Shown here in pieces: positions 17,731 to 26,257 of a stretch of DNA of 64,000 nt. The translations under genes were made by a program, and so were the position numbers. The stretch is taken from positions 1 to 64,000 of the forward strand of contig NZ_JACKZY010000003.1 in NCBI RefSeq assembly GCF_020833685.1, read 5' to 3'. This DNA comes from Nitratireductor sp. B36. Its GTDB lineage: Bacteria; Pseudomonadota; Alphaproteobacteria; Rhizobiales; Rhizobiaceae. The notes beneath the pieces were generated by a model, which worked only from the letters and a program-made list of their open reading frames with translations, did not search any database and had not been told where the DNA came from. Position 1 is the first letter of the stretch; each line of letters opens with the position of its first letter.

Positions 17731-19224
17731 ATGCCAGCCAGAAATGATACCGCCCTGTGGACGGGCCTGTTCAAGATTTCCCCCGAATCGGGACAGACCC
17801 TTCAGGCTCAGATTCGTCAGGCCATCGTGTCGGCCATTCTCGACCGCCAGATCGCGCCTTCCATGCCGCTTCCGTCTTGCCGCATTCTCGCGGAAAAACT
17901 CGGCGTCGCGCGTGGGACGGTGGTGCTCGCCTTTCAGCAGCTCGTTGATCAGGGGTTTCTGATTGCCCGCGAACGCCGCGGTCATTTCGTCAATCCCGAA
18001 GTGCTGGCCGCACCTCCGCGCCCGCCCCGCAAGCAGGATCACGTCAACGGTGTGAACTGGAACAGCCGGTTTCAGGTTCTGGCGAGCGAAATGCCGGAAC
18101 CGCGCAAGAACGAAGACTGGATGAAGGCTTCCTACCCCTTCGTCTACGGCCAGTTCGACCCCTCGCTCTTCCCGACCGCCGAGTGGCGCGAGTGCAACCG
18201 CATGGCGCTGGCCGTTCTGGAAATCCGCAACTGGGCGGCAGACATGGTCGATCGTGACGACCCGCTGCTCGTCGAGCAGATCCAGGCGCGGCTTCTGCCC
18301 CGGCGCGGCATCTTCGCCAATCCCGATGAGATCCTCGTCACGCTCGGTTCGCAGCACGCGCTCTACATGCTCGCCACGCTCCTCATGGCCCGTGGCAAAA
18401 AAGTCGCGGTGGAAAACCCCGGCTATCCGGATGCACGTTCCATCTTCCAGCTTGCTGGCGCGCAGATCGCTCCCGTTCCCGTTGACCGGCAGGGCATCGA
18501 TGTCGCGCAGATCCCCGCCGACGCCGATTTCGTCTTTGCCACGCCCAGCCATCACTGCCCGACCATGGTGCCGCTCAGCCAGGCGCGGCGCGAGGCGCTG
18601 CTGGAAGCAGCAGAGCGCAATGACTGGATCGTCATCGAGGATGATTACGACAGCCAGCTCGCCGACGAGCGCCCGCAGGCCGCTCTCAAGGGGCTCGACC
18701 GCAATGGCCGCGTGGTGCATCTGGGCTCCATGTCCAAAACGCTCGCGCCCGGCCTGCGCATGGGCTACATCGTGGCGCCGGCGGACCTGATTGCCGAGCT
18801 GCGCGCGCTGCGCCGGTTCATGCTGCGGCATCCGCCGGCCAACAACCAGCGCGCCGTGGCCCTGTTCCTGTCGCTCGGCCATCACGATACGCTGGTGCGG
18901 CGCATCTCCTCAGCCTTCGAGGAGCGGCGCGAGAAGCTTTATCAAGCCGTTGGCGAGATCCTGCCCGACTGGAAGGCCGCCGACATTCGCGGCGGCACGT
19001 CGCTCTGGCTCGAAGGCCCGCCCGGTCTCGATTCGGCGGTGCTTGCAAAATCAGCGGCTCGCCGCAGCGTGCTGATCGAGCCTGGCGCGCGCTTCTTCCT
19101 CGGACGCACCCAGCCAACGCCCTTCATGCGGCTTGGCATCTCGTCCATCGCGGCGCAGCAGATCGAGCCCGGCATCCGCGAGCTTGCAGCAGCGGCCTCC
19201 GAGTATCGGCGCGTGGCGGCATAA
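17731..19224 (+). CDS. MocR-family regulator (GntR helix-turn-helix fused to aminotransferase domain)
   Basis: Of 497 aa, about 80 N-terminal residues form a GntR winged helix (PSCRILAEKLGVARGTVVLAFQQL). The rest is a fold-type I aminotransferase-like domain with the PLP lysine in GSMSKTLAPGLRMGY. Members include PdxR, GabR and TauR, which sense PLP with an amine ligand. ATG 17731 has GGAGAGGAAAGCC upstream; the earlier in-frame ATG lacks such a site. Neighbours are pgi (divergent) and chrA (convergent), neither a typical target, so the effector is unknown. Confidence 0.88.
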   Translation: MPARNDTALWTGLFKISPESGQTLQAQIRQAIVSAILDRQIAPSMPLPSCRILAEKLGVARGTVVLAFQQLVDQGFLIARERRGHFVNPEVLAAPPRPPRKQDHVNGVNWNSRFQVLASEMPEPRKNEDWMKASYPFVYGQFDPSLFPTAEWRECNRMALAVLEIRNWAADMVDRDDPLLVEQIQARLLPRRGIFANPDEILVTLGSQHALYMLATLLMARGKKVAVENPGYPDARSIFQLAGAQIAPVPVDRQGIDVAQIPADADFVFATPSHHCPTMVPLSQARREALLEAAERNDWIVIEDDYDSQLADERPQAALKGLDRNGRVVHLGSMSKTLAPGLRMGYIVAPADLIAELRALRRFMLRHPPANNQRAVALFLSLGHHDTLVRRISSAFEERREKLYQAVGEILPDWKAADIRGGTSLWLEGPPGLDSAVLAKSAARRSVLIEPGARFFLGRTQPTPFMRLGISSIAAQQIEPGIRELAAAASEYRRVAA

Positions 19225-19236
19225 AGGCAGACAGCG

Positions 19237-20445
19237 TCAAAACGCAGCCAGCCCCACGCCCGATACCGCACAAAGCGCCACCACCACCCATGGTGGCGCC
19301 TTCCATATGCTGAGCAGGATGAAGCCGACCGCCGCCACGGCAAAGTCAGCCGGCGCAAGAATGGCGGTCGTCCAAAGCGGATCATAAAGGGCTGCCCCCA
19401 GAATGCCGACCACGGCGGCATTTGTGCCCATCATAGCAGCCCGGGCGGCATCGAATTGCCGGAACCGGTCCCAGAAAGGCGCGACGCCCAGCAACAGAAG
19501 AAACCCCGGCAGGAAAACCGCGAACAGTGCAATCGCAGCGCCCGCCAGTCCGTTCGGCGCGGGCTCCAGAACCGCACCCAGATAGGTCGCGAAGGTGAAA
19601 AGCGGGCCGGGCACGGCCTGTGCCGCGCCATAGCCTGCCAGAAACGCGTCGCGCGTCACCCAGCCGGGCTCGACCACCCCCGCTTCAAGGAGCGGCAGCA
19701 CAACATGCCCGCCACCAAACACCAGCGCGCCGGCACGGTAGAACGTGTCGAACACGGAGAGCCCCTGCGCCATGGGCGCGACAAGCGGCAGGCCGAGGAG
19801 CAGAATTGCAAAGAGGATCAGGCAGGTAATACCGGCGCGTTTCGACAGGCCGAACGCGACGACTGCCCCATCGCCGCCTGCCTTTCCGCGACAGAGCAAC
19901 CAGCCAAGCAGCGCACCGATCGCGATGGCACCGATCTGCGCAAACGCGCTTGCTGAGACCGTAACGAGCACAAGCGCGGCAAGGGCAATGCCCGCGCGCT
20001 CGCGATCCGGGCATAGCGAGCGGGCCATGCCCCAGACCGCCTGCGCCACCACCGCTACGGCCACGATCTTCAGCCCATGCAGCAACCCCTGACCGAGCGG
20101 ATTGTCGAGTGCGGAAGCAAACAACGCAAAAGCGAAGAGCAGAAACGCGGATGGCAGTGTAAACGCCGTCCATGCCGCCGCCGCACCCAGCGGCCCCGCG
20201 CGCATATAGCCCAGCGCGAAACCCACCTGACTGCTTGCCGGACCCGGCAAAAACTGGCAGAGCGCCACGAGGTCGGCATAGGCCTTTTCATCGAGCCATC
20301 TGCGCCGCAGGACGAGGGCGTCGCGAAAATAACCAAGATGCGCGATCGGGCCACCGAAGGAGGTCAGGCCCAGCCTAAGAAATGCGCCGAAGACCTCCGC
20401 GGGTGTCCCCGACCTCTTTTCATCTTGCGTTCCGCTCCCCGTCAT
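19237..20445 (-). CDS. chrA: chromate transporter, ChrA (CHR) family
   Basis: This inner-membrane protein of 402 aa, with about ten predicted spans, consists of two homologous halves as in long-chain CHR proteins. Diagnostic motifs are SFGGPIAHLGYF near residue 29 and CQFLPGPASSQVGF near 64, with the repeat counterpart FGGGHVVLPLLE in the second half. ChrA exports chromate using the proton gradient. The start at ATG 20445 avoids an unlikely N-terminal extension. No chrB regulator is adjacent, and coxG diverges from it. Confidence 0.88.
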   Translation of the reverse strand: MTGSGTQDEKRSGTPAEVFGAFLRLGLTSFGGPIAHLGYFRDALVLRRRWLDEKAYADLVALCQFLPGPASSQVGFALGYMRAGPLGAAAAWTAFTLPSAFLLFAFALFASALDNPLGQGLLHGLKIVAVAVVAQAVWGMARSLCPDRERAGIALAALVLVTVSASAFAQIGAIAIGALLGWLLCRGKAGGDGAVVAFGLSKRAGITCLILFAILLLGLPLVAPMAQGLSVFDTFYRAGALVFGGGHVVLPLLEAGVVEPGWVTRDAFLAGYGAAQAVPGPLFTFATYLGAVLEPAPNGLAGAAIALFAVFLPGFLLLLGVAPFWDRFRQFDAARAAMMGTNAAVVGILGAALYDPLWTTAILAPADFAVAAVGFILLSIWKAPPWVVVALCAVSGVGLAAF

Positions 20446-20591
20446 TGCCCGCCTCACCCCGAAACCGATTCGTGTCGAATAAATGCGACACATGTCACGC
20501 ACAAGACAACCATGCTGGCCGCCACACGGATGGACAAGACGCCTTGGCTGGGTTAGCCAGATGGCAGACACCGTCTCAGGAGGAACGTGCC

Positions 20592-21068
20592 ATGGCCATG
20601 GTCATCGAAGGTGAGGAACGCATCGAAGCGCCGGTGGAAACGGTCTGGCAGGCGCTGAACGATCCCGAGGTCCTGAAGGACTGCATTCCCGGTTGTCAGG
20701 AGCTGAACAAGACGTCCGACACCGAGTTCGAGGCTGTCGTTACCTTGAAGATCGGCCCCATCAAGGCGAAGTTCAACGGTGCGGTGGAGCTTACCAATCT
20801 CAATCCGCCGCACTCCTACACGATCACTGGCGAAGGCAAGGGCGGCGTGGCCGGCTTTGCCAAGGGCGGGGCAGATGTTTCGTTAAAGGAAGACGGTCCC
20901 GATGCCACGATCTTGAGCTATAGCGCCAAGGCAGATGTCGGCGGCAAGATGGCCCAACTGGGCAGCCGCCTCATCCAGTCCACGTCGAAGAAGCTGGCTG
21001 GCCAGTTCTTCTCCGATTTCAACGCCCGCGTGACCGGCGGCGATGCCGAGGAAGCCGCAGCCTCCTGA
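20592..21068 (+). CDS. coxG: CoxG-like SRPBCC-domain protein
   Basis: This 158-aa helix-grip (START-like) protein carries signatures VIEGEERIEAPVETVWQAL, CIPGCQELN and GKGGVAGFAKGGADV, typical of the CO dehydrogenase subunit G family. CoxG-type proteins assist maturation or membrane attachment of molybdenum hydroxylases. No coxLMS genes are present in this window, so here it is a stand-alone copy. ATG 20592 follows AGGAGGAACGTGCC, an excellent ribosome binding site. The gene is convergent with the enoyl-CoA isomerase, ending 1 base from it. Confidence 0.83.
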   Translation: MAMVIEGEERIEAPVETVWQALNDPEVLKDCIPGCQELNKTSDTEFEAVVTLKIGPIKAKFNGAVELTNLNPPHSYTITGEGKGGVAGFAKGGADVSLKEDGPDATILSYSAKADVGGKMAQLGSRLIQSTSKKLAGQFFSDFNARVTGGDAEEAAAS

Positions 21069-21069
21069 C

Positions 21070-21867
21070 CTACCCCTTGAAGACGGGCTTACGCTTTTCG
21101 AGAAATGCCGAGACCCCCTCGCGGTAATCGTCCGAGCGGCCGGCCTCGCGCTGCAACTCGCGTTCCAGTTCAAGCTGCGCATCGAGCGAGCTTCCGGGTG
21201 CGGCGTGGATCGCCTTCTTGATCAAGCCATAGGCGTGGGTCGGGCCACCGGCAAGCTTCTCCACCAGCGCCTCCGCCTCGCTCATCAGGGCGTCGTCCTC
21301 GACCGCACGCCAGATCAGTCCCCAGTTTGCAGCATCCTCCGCCGAGAGCGGCTCGCCCGTCAGCGCAAGGGCCTTGGCGCGCGGCTCTCCCAGAATGCGC
21401 GTCAGAAACCAGGTGCCCCCCGAATCGGGCACCAGCGCGATCTTCGCAAAGGCCTGAATGAATTTTGCGGATTTGGCGGCCAAGACGATGTCACAGGCCA
21501 GGGCAATGTTGGCGCCAGCGCCGGCAGCCACGCCATTCACCGCGCAGACAATAGGCTTGTTCATGCCGCGAAGCTTGCGCACCAGCGGATTATAGAAGTT
21601 TTCGATTGTATAGCCGAGGTCAGGTTTTTCCTCGAGCTTCGCCGGGTCGCGATCCCCCAGGTCCTGCCCGGCGCAGAAGCCTCGCCCCGCACCGGTCAAA
21701 AGCACGGCGCGGCATGTTTCGTCTGCAGAACAGGCTTCCAGTGCTTCGCGCAATGCCGTGTGCTGCTCTTCGTTGAAGGAGTTCAACTTTTCCGGCCGAT
21801 TGAGCGTGATGCGGTGCCATCCATCGTGGCGTTCGTGAAGCACGGTCTGCGAGGTCGCGGCGCTCAT
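21070..21867 (-). CDS. enoyl-CoA hydratase/isomerase, PaaG-like
   Basis: This 265-aa crotonase-fold enzyme has the oxyanion-hole segments GAGRGFCAGQDL (about residues 60-71) and NGVAAGAGANIALACD (about 112-127). PDSGGTWFLTRILG follows, whose aspartate is the catalytic acid of PaaG, the phenylacetate-pathway epoxide isomerase. The usual hydratase glutamate pair is missing, which supports isomerase chemistry. No other paa genes are in the window, so the physiological substrate is uncertain. ATG 21867 is used. Confidence 0.85.
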   Translation of the reverse strand: MSAATSQTVLHERHDGWHRITLNRPEKLNSFNEEQHTALREALEACSADETCRAVLLTGAGRGFCAGQDLGDRDPAKLEEKPDLGYTIENFYNPLVRKLRGMNKPIVCAVNGVAAGAGANIALACDIVLAAKSAKFIQAFAKIALVPDSGGTWFLTRILGEPRAKALALTGEPLSAEDAANWGLIWRAVEDDALMSEAEALVEKLAGGPTHAYGLIKKAIHAAPGSSLDAQLELERELQREAGRSDDYREGVSAFLEKRKPVFKG

Positions 21868-21937
21868 GGAAATCCCCTTTGATTGAATGCAGCGCTTTTT
21901 ACACGCGCCGCACCATCAATCAATTGCCGCAACCATT

Positions 21938-23098
21938 TTATTCGAAAACGATGGCCGGCGCCTCGTCCGCCGCGTTCTGCATTGCAGCTTCCAGATGGGT
22001 CCGCACCTTTTCAGCAATCTTCCTGTAAACCTTGGCCTGTACTCCGTCCGGGTTGGACGCAACGACCGGGGTCCCGGCATCCGAGGTCTCGCGAACATCC
22101 ATGGTCAACGGCACCTCGCCAAGGAAGGGCACACCCAGCCGCTCCGCCTCCGCCTTCGCGCCACCATGGCCGAAAATGTCATAGCGCCTGCCCGTGTCGG
22201 GGGCCACGAAATAGCTCATGTTCTCGACAATGCCGAGCAGTGGCACATCCACCCGCTTGAACATGTTGAGCCCCTTGCGTGCGTCGATCAAGGCCAGATC
22301 CTGCGGTGTGGAAACGATCACCGCACCGGCCAGCGGCACCTGCTGCGCCATGGTGAGCTGCGCGTCTCCCGTGCCGGGTGGCATGTCGACCACGAGCACG
22401 TCGAGTTCGCCCCAGGCAACATCCCGCAGCATCTGGCGAAGGGCCGAGACGACCATCGGCCCGCGCCAGATCATCGGCGTCTCTTCCTCCACGAGGAAAC
22501 CCATGGACATGACCTTCACGCCGAACGCCTCCATTGGCTTCAGCGTTTTGCCATCGGCGGTTTCCGGCTTGCCCTTCAACCCCAGAAGGCGCGGCATGGA
22601 AGGTCCGTAAATGTCCGCGTCGAGAATGCCGATCTTCAGCCCCAGCGCCTTCAGTCCCAGAGCCAGATTGACCGCCGTTGTCGACTTGCCGACGCCACCC
22701 TTGCCGCTCGCCACAGCTATGATCGCCTTGATTCCCGGCACATCCTGCTTGGCCGGTTGCTGGCCGGCCTGAGCGGCAGGTCCGCCCGGCGCGGGACGTT
22801 GCGGAGCAGGCTTCGGGCGTGGCGGCAGTGTGGTGCCCATGCCGCCGCCCGCTTTTTCCGCCGTCAGCGCGACCATCGCGCCCTTGACGCCTGGAAGCGA
22901 TTTCACCGCGTTCTCCGCCGCCTGACGCAAAGGTTCCAGTTCCTGCGCGCGTTTTGCCGGAACCGTGATCGAGAAGAAAACCTTGCCGTCTGCGATAAAG
23001 ATCTCGGAAACCAGCCCCCGCGAAACAATATCGCCTTCCAGGTCCGGCCCCTTCACGGACCGCAAGCGGTCGATGACGGTCTGTCTGTCGAGAGTCAT
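21938..23098 (-). CDS. apbC: Mrp/ApbC-family iron-sulfur carrier ATPase
   Basis: This P-loop ATPase of about 386 aa is thought to bind and deliver Fe-S clusters. An N-terminal MIP18/DUF59 domain (1-90) is followed by an Ala/Pro/Gln-rich linker and a deviant Walker A GKGGVGKST. The cluster-ligating CxxC that usually follows VENMSYF is absent: the sequence reads VENMSYFVAPDTGRRYDIFG. I recall the same change in other Rhizobiales, so it is probably a lineage trait. ATG 23098 is preferred to GTG 23104. Confidence 0.9.
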   Translation of the reverse strand: MTLDRQTVIDRLRSVKGPDLEGDIVSRGLVSEIFIADGKVFFSITVPAKRAQELEPLRQAAENAVKSLPGVKGAMVALTAEKAGGGMGTTLPPRPKPAPQRPAPGGPAAQAGQQPAKQDVPGIKAIIAVASGKGGVGKSTTAVNLALGLKALGLKIGILDADIYGPSMPRLLGLKGKPETADGKTLKPMEAFGVKVMSMGFLVEEETPMIWRGPMVVSALRQMLRDVAWGELDVLVVDMPPGTGDAQLTMAQQVPLAGAVIVSTPQDLALIDARKGLNMFKRVDVPLLGIVENMSYFVAPDTGRRYDIFGHGGAKAEAERLGVPFLGEVPLTMDVRETSDAGTPVVASNPDGVQAKVYRKIAEKVRTHLEAAMQNAADEAPAIVFE

Positions 23099-23227
23099 GT
23101 GCACGTGCCTTTGCGTTTTCCTTCAGATAATGCAGATGAGCGCGCGGGCCAAGAGAGGCAAAATGGCCACCCGTCATTGCGTGTCTTGCACGTTGCCGGT
23201 CGCGCATCAGCGATGTAGCGTCACGCC

Positions 23228-24127
23228 ATGATCGACAAGCTGGAATTTTTCATCGCGCTCGCCAGGGAGCAGCATTTCGGGCGGGCTGCCGCCGAGCTCG
23301 GCATCACGCAGCCCACCCTCTCTGCCGCCATCAAGCAGCTTGAGGACCAGCTTGGTGTTATGCTGGTCCAGCGCGGCTCACGCTTTCAGGGCCTGACGCC
23401 GGAAGGCCAGCGCGTGCTGGAATGGGCGCGGCGCATCGTTGGCGACACACGCACCATGCGTGCCGAGATGAAGGCCGCGCGGCGCGGTCTTGCCGGCCAT
23501 GTGCGCATCGCTGCCATTCCCACGGCGCTTGCCATGCTGCCCGAGCTCACCACGCCCTTTCGTGAAAAACACCCGGATGTCACCTTCTCCATCATCTCAC
23601 GCACCTCGCTGGAAGTACTCTCGCTTCTGGAGAATTTCGAGATCGATATCGGCATCACCTATCTCGACAATGAGCCGCTCGGTCACGTGGCCTCCGTGCC
23701 GCTTTATTCCGAGCGCTATCAGCTCATCACCGCCGCCACAAACCGTCTCGCAGACCGCGATACGGTGACATGGAAGGAGGTGGCCGAACTGCCGCTCTGC
23801 CTTCTCACGCCCGACATGCAGAACCGGCGCATCATCAACAAGCATCTGGAAGAGGTGGGCGCGACAGCGCACCCCACGCTCGAATCCAATTCGATGATCG
23901 TGCTCTTCTCCCATATCCGCACCGGCAAATGGGCCTCCATCATGCCGCTTAATCTGGCCGAGGTCCTTGGCTTTGCCGAGCCGATCCGCGCCATCCCCAT
24001 CGTCGAGCCGGATGCCAGCCATCTCGTCGGGCTGGTGGCGGTCAAGCGCGAGCCACACACCCCGCTTGTCTCCGCATTGCTATACGAAGCAAGGCAGCTC
24101 GCCGAACGCTACGATCTGCAACGATAG
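23228..24127 (+). CDS. LysR-family regulator upstream of the formate dehydrogenase genes
   Basis: This 299-aa protein has an N-terminal winged helix (FGRAAAELGITQPTLSAAIKQLE) and a periplasmic-binding-protein-like effector domain. It is transcribed in the same direction as fdsGBA, 94 bases ahead of fdsG, an arrangement common for the formate dehydrogenase activator in rhizobia. Its own start is 124 bases from the divergent apbC start. Formate or a one-carbon signal is a reasonable effector guess. Confidence 0.85.
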   Translation: MIDKLEFFIALAREQHFGRAAAELGITQPTLSAAIKQLEDQLGVMLVQRGSRFQGLTPEGQRVLEWARRIVGDTRTMRAEMKAARRGLAGHVRIAAIPTALAMLPELTTPFREKHPDVTFSIISRTSLEVLSLLENFEIDIGITYLDNEPLGHVASVPLYSERYQLITAATNRLADRDTVTWKEVAELPLCLLTPDMQNRRIINKHLEEVGATAHPTLESNSMIVLFSHIRTGKWASIMPLNLAEVLGFAEPIRAIPIVEPDASHLVGLVAVKREPHTPLVSALLYEARQLAERYDLQR

Positions 24128-24140
24128 ATTTTTTCTATCG
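24122..24140 (+). promoter_or_regulatory. inverted repeat over the LysR stop codon, upstream of fdsG
   Basis: CGATAGA-TTTTT-TCTATCG includes the TAG stop of the LysR gene. As DNA it is an ATAG-N7-CTAT palindrome of the sort bound by LysR proteins; as RNA it would be a weak hairpin. An AT-rich stretch with ATGCTATATT follows (24151-24160) and may contain the fds promoter -10 box. Confidence 0.4.
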
Positions 24141-24221
24141 TATGACGAATATGCTATATTGATCCTTCGTGGAGGATTTGTTCCCCTTCAGAACGAGCAT
24201 CGTTAGGGAGGGCGCTGCGAG

Positions 24222-24695
24222 ATGCAGCAAGCACGTACCGAAATTGCGTCCGCCGTCGAGCCGATCATCGATCGGTGGAAAGACGAAGAGGGCCCGTTAT
24301 TACCCATTCTCAATGGGATTCAGCGGGAACTCGGTCATGTGCCGCGCGAGAGTCTCCCCATTATCGCCGAAGCGCTCAATCTTTCACGGGCCGAAGTCTA
24401 TGGCGTTGTCTCGTTCTATCACGACTACCGCGAAAAGCCGGCTGGCCGTCATGTGCTGAAGCTTTGCCGGGCCGAAGCCTGCCAGTCCATGGGCGGCGAT
24501 GCGGTGGCCGAGAAGCTGCAGAATCTGCTCGGCATCAAGTTTCATGAAACCTCTGCCGATGGCGCGGTGACGCTGGAGCCGGTCTATTGCCTTGGCCTTT
24601 GCGCCTGCGCCCCATCCGCCATGCTGGATGGCGAGGTGATTGGCCGCATCGATGATGCGCGGGCCGAGGAGATCGCTGCGGAGGTGCGGGCATGA
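24222..24695 (+). CDS. fdsG: NAD-dependent formate dehydrogenase, gamma subunit
   Basis: This 157-aa NuoE-like thioredoxin-fold subunit carries a [2Fe-2S] cluster. Its four cysteines appear in CRAEACQSMGG and CLGLCACAP. It passes electrons from FdsA toward the FMN site in FdsB. The start codon is preceded by GGGAGGGCGCTGCGAG. The stop overlaps the fdsB start by 4 bases. Confidence 0.93.
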   Translation: MQQARTEIASAVEPIIDRWKDEEGPLLPILNGIQRELGHVPRESLPIIAEALNLSRAEVYGVVSFYHDYREKPAGRHVLKLCRAEACQSMGGDAVAEKLQNLLGIKFHETSADGAVTLEPVYCLGLCACAPSAMLDGEVIGRIDDARAEEIAAEVRA

Positions 24696-26248
24696 GCGTG
24701 AAGATCTACATTCCGCGCGATGCCGGTGCGCTGGCGCTGGGCGCCGAAAAGGTCGCTGCCGCCGCGCGTGAGGAAATCGAAAAACGCGGTCTGGACGCGA
24801 AGATCGTCCGCAACGGCTCGCGCGGCATGTTTTGGCTCGAACCAATGGTCGAAGTGGAAACCGCCGAGGGCCGCGTGGCCTATGGGCCGGTGAAGCCCGG
24901 CTACGTGGCAGGCCTGTTCGATGCCGGCCTGATCGAAGGCGGCGCACACGACCTCCGCCTCGGCAAGCCCGAGGAAATCCCTTTCCTTGCCAAGCAAACC
25001 CGATTGACCTTCGCGCGCTGCGGCATCATCGATCCAGTCTCGCTTGAAGATTATGAGGCGCATGGTGGTCTTCGCGGCCTGCGCAACGCGCTGGCAAAAA
25101 CTCCGCTCGGCATCGTCGAGGAAGTCACCGAATCCGGCCTGCGTGGCCGTGGCGGCGCGGGCTTCCCGACCGGCATCAAGTGGAAGACGGTGCACGACAC
25201 CGAGGCCACGCAGAAATACATCGTCTGCAACGCCGACGAAGGCGATTCGGGCACCTTCTCCGATCGCATGATCATGGAAGGCGATCCCTTCGTGCTCATC
25301 GAGGGTATGGTGATTGCCGGCATCGCCGTGGGCGCGACCAAAGGCTATGTCTATCTGCGCTCGGAATATCCCAATGTGCACAAGATACTGAACGAGGCCA
25401 TCGACGCCGCCCGCGCTGCCGGCATACTCGGCAAGAGCGTGCTCGGCTCGAAATACGCCTTCGACATGGAAGTGCGCGTGGGTGCCGGTGCTTATGTCTG
25501 CGGTGAGGAAACGGCGCTGCTCGACAGTCTGGAAGGCAAGCGCGGTCAGGTCCGCGCCAAGCCGCCGCTGCCGGCCCATGAGGGTCTGTTCGGCAAACCG
25601 ACCGTCATCAACAATGTGATCTCGCTCGCCTCCGTGCCGATCATTCTCGACAAGGGCGGTGCCTATTACCGCGATTTCGGCATGGGCCGTTCGCGCGGCA
25701 CTATTCCGATCCAGATCACCGGCAATGTGAAGCATGGCGGGCTGTTCGAGACTGCCTTCGGCGTTACCCTCGGCGAGCTGGTGGACGATATCGGCGGCGG
25801 CACCGCCACGGGTCGCCCCGTGCGCGCCGTGCAGGTGGGTGGTCCGCTCGGCGCTTACTGGCCGCGCGACCTGTTCGACACGCCCTTCGACTACGAGGCG
25901 TTCGCCGCCAAGGATGGTCTCATTGGTCATGCCGGCATTGTGGTCTTCGACGACACGGTTGATCTCTTGAAGCAGGCACGCTTCGCCATGGAGTTCTGCG
26001 CCGTGGAAAGCTGCGGCAAGTGCACACCCTGCCGCATCGGCTCGACGCGCGGCGTCGAGGTGCTCGACCGGCTGAAGCAGGGCATCGCGCCCGAAGAGCA
26101 GATCGAGACCGTGACCGATCTCTGCAACACGATGAAGTTCGGATCGCTGTGCGCGCTGGGCGGCTTCACGCCCTACCCTGTCATGAGCGCGCTGACCCAT
26201 TTCCCGGAAGATTTCCGCCCCGCGCCCGTGCGCGAAGCGGCGGAGTAG
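24692..26248 (+). CDS. fdsB: NAD-dependent formate dehydrogenase, beta subunit (diaphorase)
   Basis: This 518-aa NuoF-like subunit has an N-terminal thioredoxin-like part, the NADH/FMN region GRGGAGFPTGIKW and ADEGDSGTFSDR, a SLBB segment, and a C-terminal [4Fe-4S] motif ESCGKCTPCRIGSTRG. It transfers electrons from formate oxidation to NAD+. The order G-B-A is the standard one for soluble Mo-dependent formate dehydrogenases of alpha- and betaproteobacteria. Confidence 0.94.
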   Translation: MSVKIYIPRDAGALALGAEKVAAAAREEIEKRGLDAKIVRNGSRGMFWLEPMVEVETAEGRVAYGPVKPGYVAGLFDAGLIEGGAHDLRLGKPEEIPFLAKQTRLTFARCGIIDPVSLEDYEAHGGLRGLRNALAKTPLGIVEEVTESGLRGRGGAGFPTGIKWKTVHDTEATQKYIVCNADEGDSGTFSDRMIMEGDPFVLIEGMVIAGIAVGATKGYVYLRSEYPNVHKILNEAIDAARAAGILGKSVLGSKYAFDMEVRVGAGAYVCGEETALLDSLEGKRGQVRAKPPLPAHEGLFGKPTVINNVISLASVPIILDKGGAYYRDFGMGRSRGTIPIQITGNVKHGGLFETAFGVTLGELVDDIGGGTATGRPVRAVQVGGPLGAYWPRDLFDTPFDYEAFAAKDGLIGHAGIVVFDDTVDLLKQARFAMEFCAVESCGKCTPCRIGSTRGVEVLDRLKQGIAPEEQIETVTDLCNTMKFGSLCALGGFTPYPVMSALTHFPEDFRPAPVREAAE

Positions 26249-26257
26249 GAGGACACC

